Assembly (NCBI GenBank): GCA_026636295.1
Contig: CP089457.1
Span: 739,001-803,000 of the forward strand
DNA: 64,000 nucleotides
Reading direction: 5' to 3'
Source of the DNA: Medakamo hakoo
Taxonomy: Eukaryota > Chlorophyta > Trebouxiophyceae > Coccomyxaceae
This document shows, piece after piece, positions 9,791-19,766 of the stretch (its first letter is position 1; the number at the start of each line of letters is the position of its first letter). The position numbers and the translations under genes are program-made. A model generated the notes under the pieces. It did not search any database and was not told where the DNA came from. It worked only from the letters and a program-made list of their open reading frames with translations.

Positions 9791-11172
9791 ATGCCCGCGC
9801 CCACGCCCTTCAAAATCGCCGTCCCAGACGCGGACTTGGAGGATGTCAAACGACGCCTGCGAGAGACGCGCTGGCCTGACGAACTGGAGGGCGTGGCGTG
9901 GGAGTATGGCATTCCGCTGGCGACCGTAAAGGTGCGTGCGCGCGCCCGCCCGAACCTTCCCTCCATCATCCCAGGAAGGCGGGCAGCAGGAGGACCGCCC
10001 CACCCACCCCCACCCCCGCCTCCATCCAAACAACGAAACAGAAACTCGTCGCCCACTGGGCCACCGCCTTCGACTGGCGGGCGGTGGAGGCCCGCCTCAA
10101 CGCCCGCCCGCAATTCACGTGGCCGCACGACGGCGTGAAGCTCCATTTTTTCCATGTCAAACACCCGGACCCGTCGTCCGCGAGCCGCGCGCCCCTGCTG
10201 CTCCTCCACGGCTGGCCCGGCTCCTTCATGGAGTTTGACGGCGTCGTCGACGCCCTGCTCGCCCAGGGCGGGTTCGAGTCCCTCGTCATCCCGTCCCTGC
10301 CCGGCTACGGCTTCTCCGAGTCGCCCAAAACAGAGGGGTGGGGTGTGCGCAAGGTCGCCGACGCGCTGCACGCCCTGATGACGGACGGGCTGGGCATCGG
10401 CCGCTACAACGTCCAGGGCGGCGACTGGGGCGCGCTCATCGCCCGCGCGCTCGGCACGTCGCACCCGGCCTCCGCGGCGGCGGTCCACACCAACATGGCC
10501 GTCGCCCGGCCGACGCTGTCCTCGCCGCGGACACTGCTCCAAGCCCTGAACGCGCCATTCGCCCGGTACGCCACGCCCTTCCTCACCAAAAAGGAGGCGG
10601 CCGGCCTGGCGGCCGGGTGGCGGTACGCGTCCGCCGAGTCGGGCTACTTCAAGCTCCAGTCGACGCGCCCCCAGACGCTGGGCTACGGCCTGGCCGACTC
10701 GCCCGCCTTCCTGTGCGCGTGGATCTGCGAGAAGTTTGGGGCGTGGACGGACACGGGCGGCGTGCCGGCAGCGCTGCCGGACGGGGCGAGCGCGCAGGAA
10801 CGGGCGGCGGCCCGGGCGGCCGTGCGCGCGGCCCGCCTGCTCGACGTGTTCAGTCCGGACCAGCTGCTCTCCAATGTCGCGGTGTATTGGTTTGGCCGGA
10901 CCGCGGCGTCCTCGGTGCGGCTGTACAAAGAAACGGAAGCGGCGGGCGACGTGGCCTGGCTGCTGCGGCGGACGTGCACGGCGCCGACGGGCGTGCTCGT
11001 CATGCCGCACGAGCTGTTCCGGCCGCCGCGCGCGTGGGTGGCGGCGCACTACAATTTGAAGCACTGGACGGAAGCTGAGAGGGGCGGGCATTTCGCGGCG
11101 ATGGAAGCGCCCGGCGTGTTTGTGGAGGACGTGTGTGCATTCTTTCAAAAGTTTGGCGTGGAGAGAGCGTGA
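9791..11172 (+). CDS. Epoxide hydrolase, alpha/beta-hydrolase fold with EHN domain
   Basis: Exons 9791-9931 and 10042-11172 (GTGCGT...CAG, phase 0) encode 423 residues. The N-terminal EHN domain (PFKIAVPDADLEDVKRRL, then a TRWPDELEG block) is typical of microsomal-type epoxide hydrolases. The alpha/beta core has the oxyanion-hole motif HGWPGS, the LPGYGFS segment, the nucleophile Asp in GGDWGA, and the catalytic His in ERGGHFAAMEAP. The enzyme hydrolyses epoxides, including fatty-acid epoxides, to diols. It is divergent from a peroxisomal acyl-CoA oxidase, which hints at co-regulated lipid metabolism, but it has no PTS1 tail (it ends VERA). Location is unknown. Confidence 0.9.
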
Positions 11173-11499
11173 GGAGCGTGTTGTTTTTTAGTGGCCGGGT
11201 AAAAGAGAGGTGCAGGTCGAGGTCGGACGCGGGTCGACTCACACCATCATCGCCGTGGCATTTGCCAGTCTATTTTTTCACGCGTGCCGGCCCTCAGGTT
11301 GCCGCCCTCCGACGCGCCGTTTCTCAAGGTCGCTGGCCAACCCGGGTCTTGGGCATCACAGTCGGGCGTGCGCAGTCGCTGCCTTGGCCTGAACTCTCCC
11401 CCCGCTGGGCGTGCGAACGTGTGCGCCCCGACTCTCGTCGCTCTACTCCAGCCTCTCCCTCTTCCATCAAAACACACCAAACGCACGCCCACGTCACAC
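11173..11499. other. Intergenic stretch without recognisable features
   Basis: This lies between the epoxide hydrolase stop and the MUL1-like start. A GGGTAAAAG motif 20-30 bases after the stop may belong to 3'-end formation. I see nothing else. Confidence 0.5.
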
Positions 11500-12714
11500 A
11501 TGACCCCACCCCCTGAAGTCCTGGCCGGCGCCATCCTGGCCTGGTCCGGCGGACTTGTCGCGTCCGCGGGTGCGTGGGCCAAGGGCAAGGCGCGGCGACT
11601 GGCGCACCTGCCGCGGGTTGAGCCGGCGGCGCTGCTAGCCGAGGGCGAGGTAGGCGGCCGCGACGGGCCCCCTCCCACCGCCCGCCCGCCCCGCCTGGTC
11701 GTCCTGACGGGCGTCGCCGCCGCACCCACCCCGCTGGCGTGCGAACTGGACAGGGCGCCGTCCACGGCCACCCCGCCGCCCGCCGTCGTGACGACCGTGC
11801 GGGAGGAAGCCCTCTCGCTCGTCCACCTCCCCAACGGGCGCTGGGTCAGGGAGTGCCACGCCCTGCGATCGGCCAGCCGGGAGGCGGGCGGGTGGGGCCT
11901 GGCGCAGTCTCCGCCACCGGGTGCGGGCCCGGCACCACCCCCGACGCACGGGGAGGGCGCGATCGTTCCGATTCTGGCGGCGTCCACGGCCGCGGGTGGT
12001 CTGCCCCTGTCCCCCGTGTCAGACGCGTTTGAGCCCGCGGCGTCCCCGCCCGCCGGCCTGTCGCTGTTGGACTCCCTGCTGGGCCGGCGCCCGCTGGGCA
12101 CGCGCAAAGTGGAAGCCTCTCTGCCCGTCGGCACCCCGCTCACCGTGGTGGGCGAGGTCGTGCGCGTGCGGCTGCCTTCTCCGCCGGGCAACGACGCCGA
12201 CGACGGCGCGCGGCGGCGGGCGGGCGAATCGACGTCCCGGCTGGCGGTCCGGCCACCGCCGCCGGGGTCGGGCGTGCCGTTCCTGATCACGTCCCGTCCC
12301 TTTGACGCGGTGGTGGCGGACGCTGCGAACGCCGCGTCGTCCGCGCTGCGGGTGGGCGTGGTCGCGATGGTGGCGGGGGCTGGGCTGGCGTTGGCTGGGC
12401 GGCTGGTGCGGGGCCTGCGGGCCCGCTTGGCGGGCCGGCGCGCAGCCGCGGCTGCTCGCCGGCTCGCGGCCGCCCGTGCTGAGCGCGCGGCCGCCCGGGC
12501 CGCGTGCGGCGGCGGTGGCGAGGGCGGGTCGCCGCCCCCACCGCACCCGGACGACGCCTCCTCCTCGTGCGTCGTGTGCCTGGACGCGGCGAGTGAATAT
12601 GTGTGGGTGGGGTGCGGCCACCTGGCGGCGTGCGAGTCGTGCGCCGCGCGGACGGGGCCGCGGTGCCCGGTGTGCCGGGCGCGGGGAAGGGCGTTGCGGG
12701 TGTACCGGCCGTAG
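11500..12714 (+). CDS. MUL1/SP1-like membrane RING E3 ubiquitin ligase
   Basis: A single exon of 404 residues. It has the MUL1/MAPL/SP1 layout: a hydrophobic N-terminal segment (about residues 7-27), an intervening E3-MULAN-type domain, a second hydrophobic segment (about 281-301) and a C-terminal C3HC4 RING from about residue 355. The RING ligands are visible as CVVCLD, CGHLAACESC and CPVC. In animals this family sits in the outer mitochondrial membrane; in plants SP1 sits in the chloroplast outer envelope and ubiquitinates TOC components. The RING is short and terminal, ending ALRVYRP. Which organelle applies here cannot be told from the sequence. The gene is convergent with the F-box gene, 74 bases apart. 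Confidence 0.82.
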   Translation: MTPPPEVLAGAILAWSGGLVASAGAWAKGKARRLAHLPRVEPAALLAEGEVGGRDGPPPTARPPRLVVLTGVAAAPTPLACELDRAPSTATPPPAVVTTVREEALSLVHLPNGRWVRECHALRSASREAGGWGLAQSPPPGAGPAPPPTHGEGAIVPILAASTAAGGLPLSPVSDAFEPAASPPAGLSLLDSLLGRRPLGTRKVEASLPVGTPLTVVGEVVRVRLPSPPGNDADDGARRRAGESTSRLAVRPPPPGSGVPFLITSRPFDAVVADAANAASSALRVGVVAMVAGAGLALAGRLVRGLRARLAGRRAAAAARRLAAARAERAAARAACGGGGEGGSPPPPHPDDASSSCVVCLDAASEYVWVGCGHLAACESCAARTGPRCPVCRARGRALRVYRP

Positions 12715-12734
12715 GCGGGCAGGCAACACACCGG

Positions 12735-12739
12735 TGTAA
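12735..12739 (+). promoter_or_regulatory. TGTAA poly(A) signal of the MUL1-like gene
   Basis: TGTAA lies 21 bases after the stop codon, the position and sequence used as a poly(A) signal in chlorophyte algae. Confidence 0.6.
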
Positions 12740-12788
12740 AGGAAAAGGTGTTGTGTGGCAGGCACGACGTGCCCCGTTTTCGTGTGTT

Positions 12789-15129
12789 TCACGCCGCCCG
12801 CGCGACGGCACCCCCCGCCCACGCGCCCGCGCCGTCCCCTCCTTCTTCCTCGTCGCCCACCCCAACCGCCCGCCCGCCCAGCCACCCGCTCGGCGCGGGA
12901 CACGGGAGCGGGGCGTGGCGCGGGTGGCGCGCCTCGTGCGCCGGGCACGCTCCACACCAGGCCGCCCCGCCGCCGCCGCCCCCGCTCCACGCCGGCGACC
13001 CGGCCCGCACGCCGGACGACGCCGGCCGGGGCGCCGCCTCTGGGTTGTAGCAGTCGCACAGCACGTGCGGCCGGCCGGCCAGCCGCGCGTACGCCGGTCC
13101 CAGCCCGTGCAGCGCGGCCAGCCGCCCGCCAGCGGCCGCGAGCGGCGCGGCCGCGCCGCGCCACCCCGCCCGCCAGTGCAGGGACCGCAGGGACGGCAGG
13201 CGCGCGACGGCCGCGTCCGCCCACGTGCGGCCGGGGTCGTCGCCCGCGTACAGCGCGCACGTTTCAAACAGCAGCTCCGTCAGGTGCGGCAGGCACGCCG
13301 GCGGCGGGCTGCGCGGCGGGCCGTCCCCCACACTGCTGCCGCCCGCGCCTGGCCCGCGCGCCGGCAGGCACCCCCAGCCCGACACGTCCAGGACGGGCAT
13401 GGCTTCCGCCGCGTCCACCGCTTCCTCCCAGGCCGCGGCGGCAGTGGCGCGGGCGCTGCTGCGCCGCCGGGAGGCGCCCGGCCCGCCGCCCGGGTCGGCC
13501 CCCATCCACAGGCATTGCAGGGAGGGGCAGCCGGCGGCCAGTTCGGGCAGGGGCAGGCGGGCCAGGGGCACGCCGACGAGGTTGAGGCGGGCCAGGTGGG
13601 CCAGGGGCGCCGCCGCCGGCAGGCGCAGGCGCCCGCCCGGCGCGGGCGCGCCCCGCAGGTCCAGGCTGAGCAGCGCCGGCAGCACGGCGTGCGGGCCGGG
13701 CGACGCCGCCCAGGCCACGTCTTGGTCTGCCGGCCGGGGCGCGGCCAGCGCGGCCGCCACGTCCAGCGCGCCCGCGCCCGCGCCGGGGCGGGGGCGGGGA
13801 GGGTCGTGCGGCGTGGGGGCGGCCCGCCTCCTGCGCCGGGGGGCGGTGGTGGGGTGCGGCGGGCCGGGCGCCGCCGGCAGCGCCGCCACGGTGAGCGCCT
13901 CCAGGCGGGCCAACCCCGCCGCGCCGGCAGGCAACAGCGCCGACAGACCGGGTCCGTCCGCCGCGTCCCAGCCGGGCACGCCAATGTCCAGCCGCCTCAG
14001 CGTGGCCGCCAGCGCCGGCACCGCGCCGGGCAGCCACCCGCCGTGGCCCGCGCGCGGCGGCGAGTCGAGGCCCGCCGCGGGCGGCCGGCCGGCGTCCGCC
14101 CCGCCCCGGCCAGCCGCGCCGACCGCGGGCGGCCGGCCAACCAAGACGAGCGACTCCAGGGGGAGGGCGGGCCGCCCTCCCTCCCCACCAAAGGCGCCGG
14201 GTTCGAACGACAGGCTCAGCGCAGTCGGGGCGGCCGGTCCGCGCCCGCCGCGCCCGCCGCGCCCGCCACCGCCCGTCAGCACCGCCAGCGCCCTCAGCCG
14301 GGACAGGCCCGCCAACGCCGCCGGAACGCGGACAGAGGCCACACTCCCACTCCCTCTGTAGTCCAGGGTGAGCGACGTCAGGCCGGTCAGCCTCCACAGC
14401 GCGCGTGGTGGCGGGCCCGCGCCCGGGTCGAGCCCCGCGAGCCGCAACGAACTCAGGGCCGGCAACGACGCCGCGGCCCTGAGCGCGCGCGCCGCTCGGG
14501 CCGACGTCGCACTGGACAGGCCCGCGCCGCCCAAATCCAGGTCCAGGCGTGCGAGGCGGGGCGCGCGCCCCGCCACAGCGCGGGCCAGCGAGCACCGCCG
14601 TTCAGGCAGGGCGAGGGCGGTGAGGGAGGGCGCGCGCGGCCGGAGCCAGGATTCCGTGGCGCGGCGTCGAGCAGCTGCTAAAGCAGCGTTGAAAGCGCCG
14701 GACCGGGGCGGCAGCGGGTGGTGCGCGCCGCCGCCGCCGCCCTCGTCGTCCGTCGTCGACTCGTCGGCCGCGGCTAGGTCGGTCGTCGAGCCAGACCCAG
14801 CCAGCGGCCTTTTTTTACCGCCGCCGCCGCCGGCGGCACTGGAGCAGCGGCTGGCGGCCGTCCGCCTGCCGGACAGATCGACGCGGTGCCACAGGCGGGA
14901 GGGGGCGCACAGGGTGTCGTGCCATGTCCTGTGGGTGGTCGTGTGGGGGGCGGGCGTGAGACACAACGGTGACGGGCCATGCGCATGTCCGTGTTTCGGG
15001 CCGGAGAAAAAACGGCGCGCACCTGCACACTTGGGCCGCGCGCAACTGGTCTGCCAAAGGTAAGAGAGCAACTATTTCAATGAGTAAATCAGCCGGCAGC
15101 AGGAGTGCGGGTTGATTTGCGTCCGCCAT
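12789..15129 (-). CDS. F-box protein with leucine-rich repeats
   Basis: Exons 15129-15023 and 14928-12789 join (94-base intron, phase 2) to 748 residues. The F-box is split by the intron: LLPADLLIEIVALLPLADQL, then AAQVCR continuing as TWHDTLCAPSRLWHRVDL, the standard ending of the motif. The rest is a series of irregular leucine-rich repeats (for example LARLDLDLGGAGL, LSSLRLAGLDPGAG, LTSLTLDYRG, LLSLDLRGAP). F-box proteins bind Skp1 and bring substrates to SCF ubiquitin ligases; the LRR part would choose the substrate, which cannot be predicted. Repeats are interrupted by Ala/Gly/Pro-rich inserts. The C-terminus is Gly/Ala-rich and probably disordered. Confidence 0.82.
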
Positions 15130-15222
15130 TGGTGGTGGGGGCGCCGTGCGCTGCGCTCGCGCTCGCGCCCCCTCCGTCGGCCGTGTGCCAACCTGTCTCT
15201 CCGCCTCTACACTTCAAAACCC

Positions 15223-16971
15223 TCACACACTCCACCCCCCGCCCCACCTCGCCCCGCGCGCGGCTCGGTACCTCTCCCGCCCGCTCGCCGCCGTGACCGT
15301 CACACGGTCCAGCCCTCCGTCCGCACACACGTCCAACAGCACGTGCCCGCGCCGCCGGCGGGGCGGCCGCAACAGCCGCGCGGACGGCCGGGCCAGCCCG
15401 CCGCCGCCACCCCCACCGCCGCCCTTCACCACCGCCACGTAGGCGAACCGTTCGTCCGCGTGGCCCGCCGCCGCGCCGCCGGCAGCCGCCTTCAGCGCCG
15501 CCGCCACCGCGCGAGTCAGCGGCGGCCGTTCGTACCGCTGCCGGGCGTGGCACCACTTGACGGACGAGGGAGAGGGGGAGGGCGCGGGCGGCGCGGCGGC
15601 CGGCCGCTCAAACGGGCACGGCCCGTCGTGCGGGCAGGGCGCGGCGACGGTCGCTTGCCCGGTGGCCAGGATGGCCGCGCGCGCGGCGATGACGGCCGCC
15701 GACCCAGCGGGCGTGCCCGGCTCGATCAGGACAAGCGCGCCGCCCGGCGCGACGTGCGACCACAGGCGCAGCGCGGCGGCAGTGGTGGTGGAAGAAGGAG
15801 AGGAGCCGGCTGGCTCACCGCGCCCGGCTTCGCCCAGAGAGTACGCCGCCGTGACCAGGTCGTAAGTTGGTGTGGGACCGGCCGGTGCCTTGCGGCGACG
15901 CGCGGTGGACGCGGCGCCGGGTAGGCTGCGCGCGAAGCGGAGGGGAGCGGTGCTGGAAAACGCGGTGGGCGCGCGCCCACCTCCTTCGTCGCCCTCTCCT
16001 TCACTCTGCGCCAGCTCCGCGCCGACCCGGTGGCCGACCGCCGCCATGGCGGGCGCCCGCTCCACGGCCAGGACGGATGTGAGGGGCGGCGGCGGCTCTC
16101 CGCCTTCGCGCCCGCCGTCTGCCCACACAGCCCGGGCAGCCCACGCGGCCACGCCCGGCCCGGCACCGAAATCCAGGGCGCTCGTCGGCACCCAGCCGGG
16201 TCGGACGTCGGCTAGCGCCTCCAAGGCATGCGTGGCGGCGGCAAAGGTGGCCGGCGCGCGGGCGGCCGCGTACGCGGCCGCCTGGCGCGGGCCGTAGCTC
16301 AGGCGGGGGGGCCGGGCCGGCCCTTCCCCCCCTCGCCTCCGTCCGCCGCTGGCCACGGCCTCCAGGTCCAAGACGCCGCCACCCAGGCGCGGCAGCAAGC
16401 GCGGGATGGGTGGGGAGCGCGGACGCTCGCCGCCGCCGCTGCCGTCGAAAAAGCCGTCGTCTTCGGATGAGGTGGACGGGTCGGTGCCACCCCCCCTCTC
16501 ACCGTCCGACGACGACGGCGGCCAGTCGTCGCCGCCATCCTCCTCCTCCTCATCTTCACTGCTCTCCACACTGGCCCAGGGGCAGGGCGCGCGGCCGCCC
16601 CGCCCGGCCGACCGGGACGCCGCCCTCAAATCCGCGGCCAGCGCGGCCGCATCGCGTTTGAGCAGGCGGCCCGCGGCGCGGCGGGTGGGCAAGGATGGGG
16701 GTGGGGCGGCGAGGCGAGGGCCAATGCGACGGGACGACTCTTCCGGGCGGGCCGTCGCGGCGGCTTGTAAAGCGGCTTGGAGGGCGGCCGGCAGGGAGAC
16801 CAGGGCTGGAGGTTGGTGCAGGCGGGCGGGCGGGCGGCCGTCGTCAGCGCTCGCGTCCGCCGCCAGCACGGCCGAACTGCACAGCTTCCGACTGTTTCCC
16901 GCCACCAGGGACGACCGCAAGGCCCGGCCCAGCAGGCAGGCAAAGACCAGCCGTGGCGGCGGCGCCGCCAT
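15223..16971 (-). CDS. RSM22: Mitochondrial ribosome assembly factor RSM22/METTL17
   Basis: A single exon of 582 residues. The family pattern is clear: YAAARAPATFAAATHALEAL, the SAM-fold motif LDFGAGPGVAAWAARAVW at about residue 265, VERAPAMAAVG, VTAAYSLGEAG and VLIEPGTPAGSAAVIAARA. The metal-binding cysteines lie in APCPHDGPCPF (about 443), followed by KWCHARQRYER. The C-terminus HVLLDVCADGGLDRVTV and ERYRAARGARWG is also conserved. RSM22/METTL17 is an iron-sulfur protein needed for assembly of the small mitoribosomal subunit; most members have lost methyltransferase activity. An acidic, Ser-rich insert lies at about 135-170. The start at 16971 gives a basic, plausible mitochondrial presequence. 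Confidence 0.9.
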   Translation of the reverse strand: MAAPPPRLVFACLLGRALRSSLVAGNSRKLCSSAVLAADASADDGRPPARLHQPPALVSLPAALQAALQAAATARPEESSRRIGPRLAAPPPSLPTRRAAGRLLKRDAAALAADLRAASRSAGRGGRAPCPWASVESSEDEEEEDGGDDWPPSSSDGERGGGTDPSTSSEDDGFFDGSGGGERPRSPPIPRLLPRLGGGVLDLEAVASGGRRRGGEGPARPPRLSYGPRQAAAYAAARAPATFAAATHALEALADVRPGWVPTSALDFGAGPGVAAWAARAVWADGGREGGEPPPPLTSVLAVERAPAMAAVGHRVGAELAQSEGEGDEGGGRAPTAFSSTAPLRFARSLPGAASTARRRKAPAGPTPTYDLVTAAYSLGEAGRGEPAGSSPSSTTTAAALRLWSHVAPGGALVLIEPGTPAGSAAVIAARAAILATGQATVAAPCPHDGPCPFERPAAAPPAPSPSPSSVKWCHARQRYERPPLTRAVAAALKAAAGGAAAGHADERFAYVAVVKGGGGGGGGGLARPSARLLRPPRRRRGHVLLDVCADGGLDRVTVTAASGRERYRAARGARWGGGWSV

Positions 16972-17138
16972 CCGCGGCTTCTTTTTTTTGGCCCGGTCCG
17001 AGAACGAATGCGTGTCTGGGCCTGCCGCACCACCCACCCTCGTCTTGTCGGTCTGTGCGTGCACACCGACCCCCACACGCCCGACCCGGCCCACGCTCTG
17101 TTTTCCCATCCAACAAAACAGCCTACAGTCCCACGCAC

Positions 17139-18278
17139 TCACGCCTCCCCACTCCCAGCCGCCGCCCGCGTGGCCTCCACCAGCACCTCTTTCAAAGCCT
17201 TGCGGTCGGTCACCTCGCGCGGGAAGCTCACCCGCACGGGCACGGTCACCGTCGGCGGGCCAGAGCCCGGCCGTCCACGACCACCACCACCGGCGCTCTC
17301 ATCCTCCACCACCGCCACACCATCCCACCCCAGCCTGTCCACTTTCTGCATGGCCGCCCGCACGACCTTGCCAGGCACGCCCGCGGCTTTCACCATGGCG
17401 ACGACCGCGTCACCGTGGTCGTCGTTCATGTGGCCGCAGACAGGGGCTGAGAACGGCGTGACCGGGTCGGCCTGGGTGGACGCCCACTGCGACCCAGACA
17501 CGCTCCCCGCCCGGCCGAAGCCCAGCACCGCGCGCGCGGCCGACCCGTCGGCGGCCGGGTCGATCGCCCACCAGGCAAAGTCTCCAAAGTCCGCCCAGAA
17601 GGCGTCCGGGTGGGCCGCCATGTAGGCGGCCCTCGCGTCCGCGACCTGCCCCTCAGGCACCCGGGCCGCGGACGCGGTCAGGGTGACGCGCGCGTCGGCC
17701 ATCGACGCAAACCCCGGCGCGAGGATGGTCAGCGCGCACCGCCCGTCCGCAGCCAGTTCGCGGGAGTGGGCGGACAGGGAGGACAGGGAGAGGATGAGGC
17801 GGCCAGACGGGTCGGTCGCGTACTGGACGACGGAGCCGGCGGGCGCGCCCGTGGCAGAGAGCGTGGAGAGGACGCCCAGGCTGGCGTGTCGTGTGGGTGG
17901 GTGGGTGGGTGGATGGGAGGGGCGGCCGTGAGACGCGCGCGCGGCCCCGGGCCCGACAGCCATTCGTCCCTGTTTTGGCGCGCCCGCACTCCAACCCCAC
18001 CCCTAAAATCAGGTATACCTGGACGTGGCCACAAGTGTCTTGGCTTCCTCAGCAATGGAAATGCGGGGCGCGTCTCGTTGAGCCGCGGCGAAGGCCGCAT
18101 CACGGTCAGCGTCGGTCGCGGACGTGGCCACGCGCCGCGCCTGTGCGGGCTTGGAGCCGGAGGCGCCCATGAGCAAAACAGGCCGCCGCGGCGCTGCTGC
18201 CGGCTTGGTCGAGGCACGCGCCGAGGCAGCGACAGCCAGGGCGCGGGCGGCCGGCGACACACGGGCGCTGAGCAGCAT
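17139..18278 (-). CDS. HOZ: HOZ/HugZ-like split-barrel protein, chloroplast type
   Basis: Exons 18278-18019 and 17880-17139 (GTATAC donor, CAG acceptor) give 333 residues. An N-terminal Ala/Arg/Ser-rich stretch looks like a transit peptide. Then comes a PNPOx-like split-barrel (SLGVLSTLSATGAPAGSVV, LSSLSAHSRELAADGRCAL) and the block AHPDAFWADFGDFAWWAIDP, followed by the C-terminal DUF2470 domain (HMNDDHGDAVVAM, VSFPREVTDRKAL). This order matches plant At3g03890 (HOZ) and bacterial HugZ, FMN- or heme-binding proteins of tetrapyrrole metabolism. Enzymatic activity of the plant form is debated, so I do not assign a reaction. The donor GTATAC is unusual here, where GTG donors dominate. Confidence 0.83.
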
Positions 18279-18644
18279 GGTTTGTGGGTGTGGTGGGCGT
18301 GATGGGACAAAGAGAGAGACAAAAAGAACACGCGCGCTCTTGTCCGCACTCCGTCCATGTGTCCGACGCGGCACAGGGGGGCGCTCGTCCCGCCGTCCTC
18401 CCACTCTTCCGAGTGTGAGGAAAAAGAGGAGGGCTTGTAGCACCGCTCCCGCACACCCGACACATCGAAAGGAGGCGGGCACTTGCATTCCACGGAGGCA
18501 CAAAAAAAAAGGAGCCGTGCTCGCGCGCCCCGAGGCCATCCACACCCCGCCCTGGCGCGCCGCTGTTTTTTTCTTTCTTCGAGGCCGGCCCTGGCGTGCC
18601 GCTGTTTTTTTCTTTCTTCGAGGCCGGCGGCCACGGACACCGCC
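18279..18644. promoter_or_regulatory. Divergent intergenic region between HOZ-like and pyroglutamyl peptidase genes
   Basis: 366 bases separate two divergent start codons. The only structure I see is a 39-base tandem duplication at its right end; no TATA box is evident. Confidence 0.45.
18551..18628 (+). repeat. 39-bp tandem duplication just upstream of the pyroglutamyl peptidase start
   Basis: Two copies (18551-18589 and 18590-18628) differ by one base. Each holds a T-rich stretch (TTTTTTTCTTTCTTC) followed by GAGGCCGGC. They end 16 bases before the ATG at 18645, so they probably lie in the 5' UTR or core promoter. Confidence 0.9.
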
Positions 18645-19442
18645 ATGCCGCCCGTCCGCTTCATCATCACGGGCTTTGGGCCGTTTCAAGGCGTGGACGA
18701 CAACCCCACCCAACGCCTGCTGGCCGGGCGTGGCGCGGGCTCCCTGGCCGCAGCCCTGGCACCGCCCCTCGCCGCCCGCGTCGTGTCCACGGCCGTCTTG
18801 CGCGTCTCAGCTGCCGCCGCCCGCGCCTGGGCCGCCGAACACGCGGCGGATGAAGGAGGAGGGCGTCCCACCCCTCCTCATGCCACAACGCCAGCCGCGA
18901 CCACGGTCTTCCTGCACCTGGGCGTCAACGCCCAACACCACGGCGGCGGGTTTGCCCTGGAGGAAGCCGCGTACAACTGCGCGGACTTTCGCGTGCCGGA
19001 CGTGGATGGGGTGTGTGGAGGGCGGGCGTGCATCGTCGAGGGCGTGGGCATGGACGCTGTGCGGACGACGGGCCTGCCACTGGGCGCGCTGGTCGCCCGC
19101 CTGTACCGCGCCGGGTGGGCGGCGGCGGCGGGGGCGGGCGCCACGCGCCCGCGCCGTCCCTGGTGGGCGTGGTGGCAGCGCCCCGCTCGTCGTCCCCACG
19201 TCCGCATCTCCAGTGACGCCGGGCGGTACCTGTGCAATTTCGTCTACTTTTTAAGCCTGCGCGCGTGCGGGTGTGGCGAGGGCGGAGAGGGGCCGGGCGG
19301 CCGGCGCGCCCGGCGCGAGGCGCTGTTTGTGCACGTCCCGCCCGCGGACGTCGTCCCTTTGAGCCAGCAGGCCGCTTTTTTGGCGGATCTGCTGCAGGCG
19401 ATTGTGGACGAGGTGGGAGGCGGGGACGAGCTGGGCGTGTAG
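18645..19442 (+). CDS. Pyroglutamyl-peptidase I (cysteine peptidase C15)
   Basis: A single exon of 265 residues. The family start IITGFGPFQGVDDNPTQRLL is present, as are the catalytic residues: Glu in GFALEEAAYNCADFRVPD, Cys in ISSDAGRYLCNFVYF and His in ALFVHVPP. The enzyme removes N-terminal pyroglutamate from peptides in the cytosol. The protein is slightly longer than the usual 200-220 residues because of Gly/Arg/Trp-rich inserts near residues 155-180 and 215-225. The ATG at 18645 gives the canonical N-terminus at once, so the start is secure. Confidence 0.9.
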   Translation: MPPVRFIITGFGPFQGVDDNPTQRLLAGRGAGSLAAALAPPLAARVVSTAVLRVSAAAARAWAAEHAADEGGGRPTPPHATTPAATTVFLHLGVNAQHHGGGFALEEAAYNCADFRVPDVDGVCGGRACIVEGVGMDAVRTTGLPLGALVARLYRAGWAAAAGAGATRPRRPWWAWWQRPARRPHVRISSDAGRYLCNFVYFLSLRACGCGEGGEGPGGRRARREALFVHVPPADVVPLSQQAAFLADLLQAIVDEVGGGDELGV

Positions 19443-19766
19443 ACCCGTGTAGGAAGACAGAGAGGAGAGGGAGAGAGGGAGTGACGGAGGGGGGAGGGGG
19501 CAGGTCGGCAGGTGCAGTCGAGCACACTCCCCACTCATCGCCCCGCTCTCGCGCGGCGGCGAAGCGCCGCGCAGGAAACGGCCGTGCCGCGCGGCCTTCC
19601 CCGCGCCGGCACACGCCCTCCCTCCCACACACGCGTGGCCAGAGGACGCACACGCCTGACGCGCGAGGACCACGCCCCACCCCCTGTCCCCAGATCCCGG
19701 GCGCGCGCGCGCGTGTCCCCCCAGCGCATTCTCCATTCGGTGTCCACTCGCCTTCCTTCCCGCACC
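19443..19766. other. Intergenic stretch, no features recognised
   Basis: 324 bases between the peptidase stop and the syntaxin start. A purine-rich patch follows the stop (about 19457-19500). I see no gene or clear promoter element. Confidence 0.5.

Noticed and set aside
14190-14215. GGTTCGAAC sequence resembling a tRNA T-loop
   Set aside because: It lies inside the F-box coding exon, and no acceptor or anticodon stems can be drawn around it.
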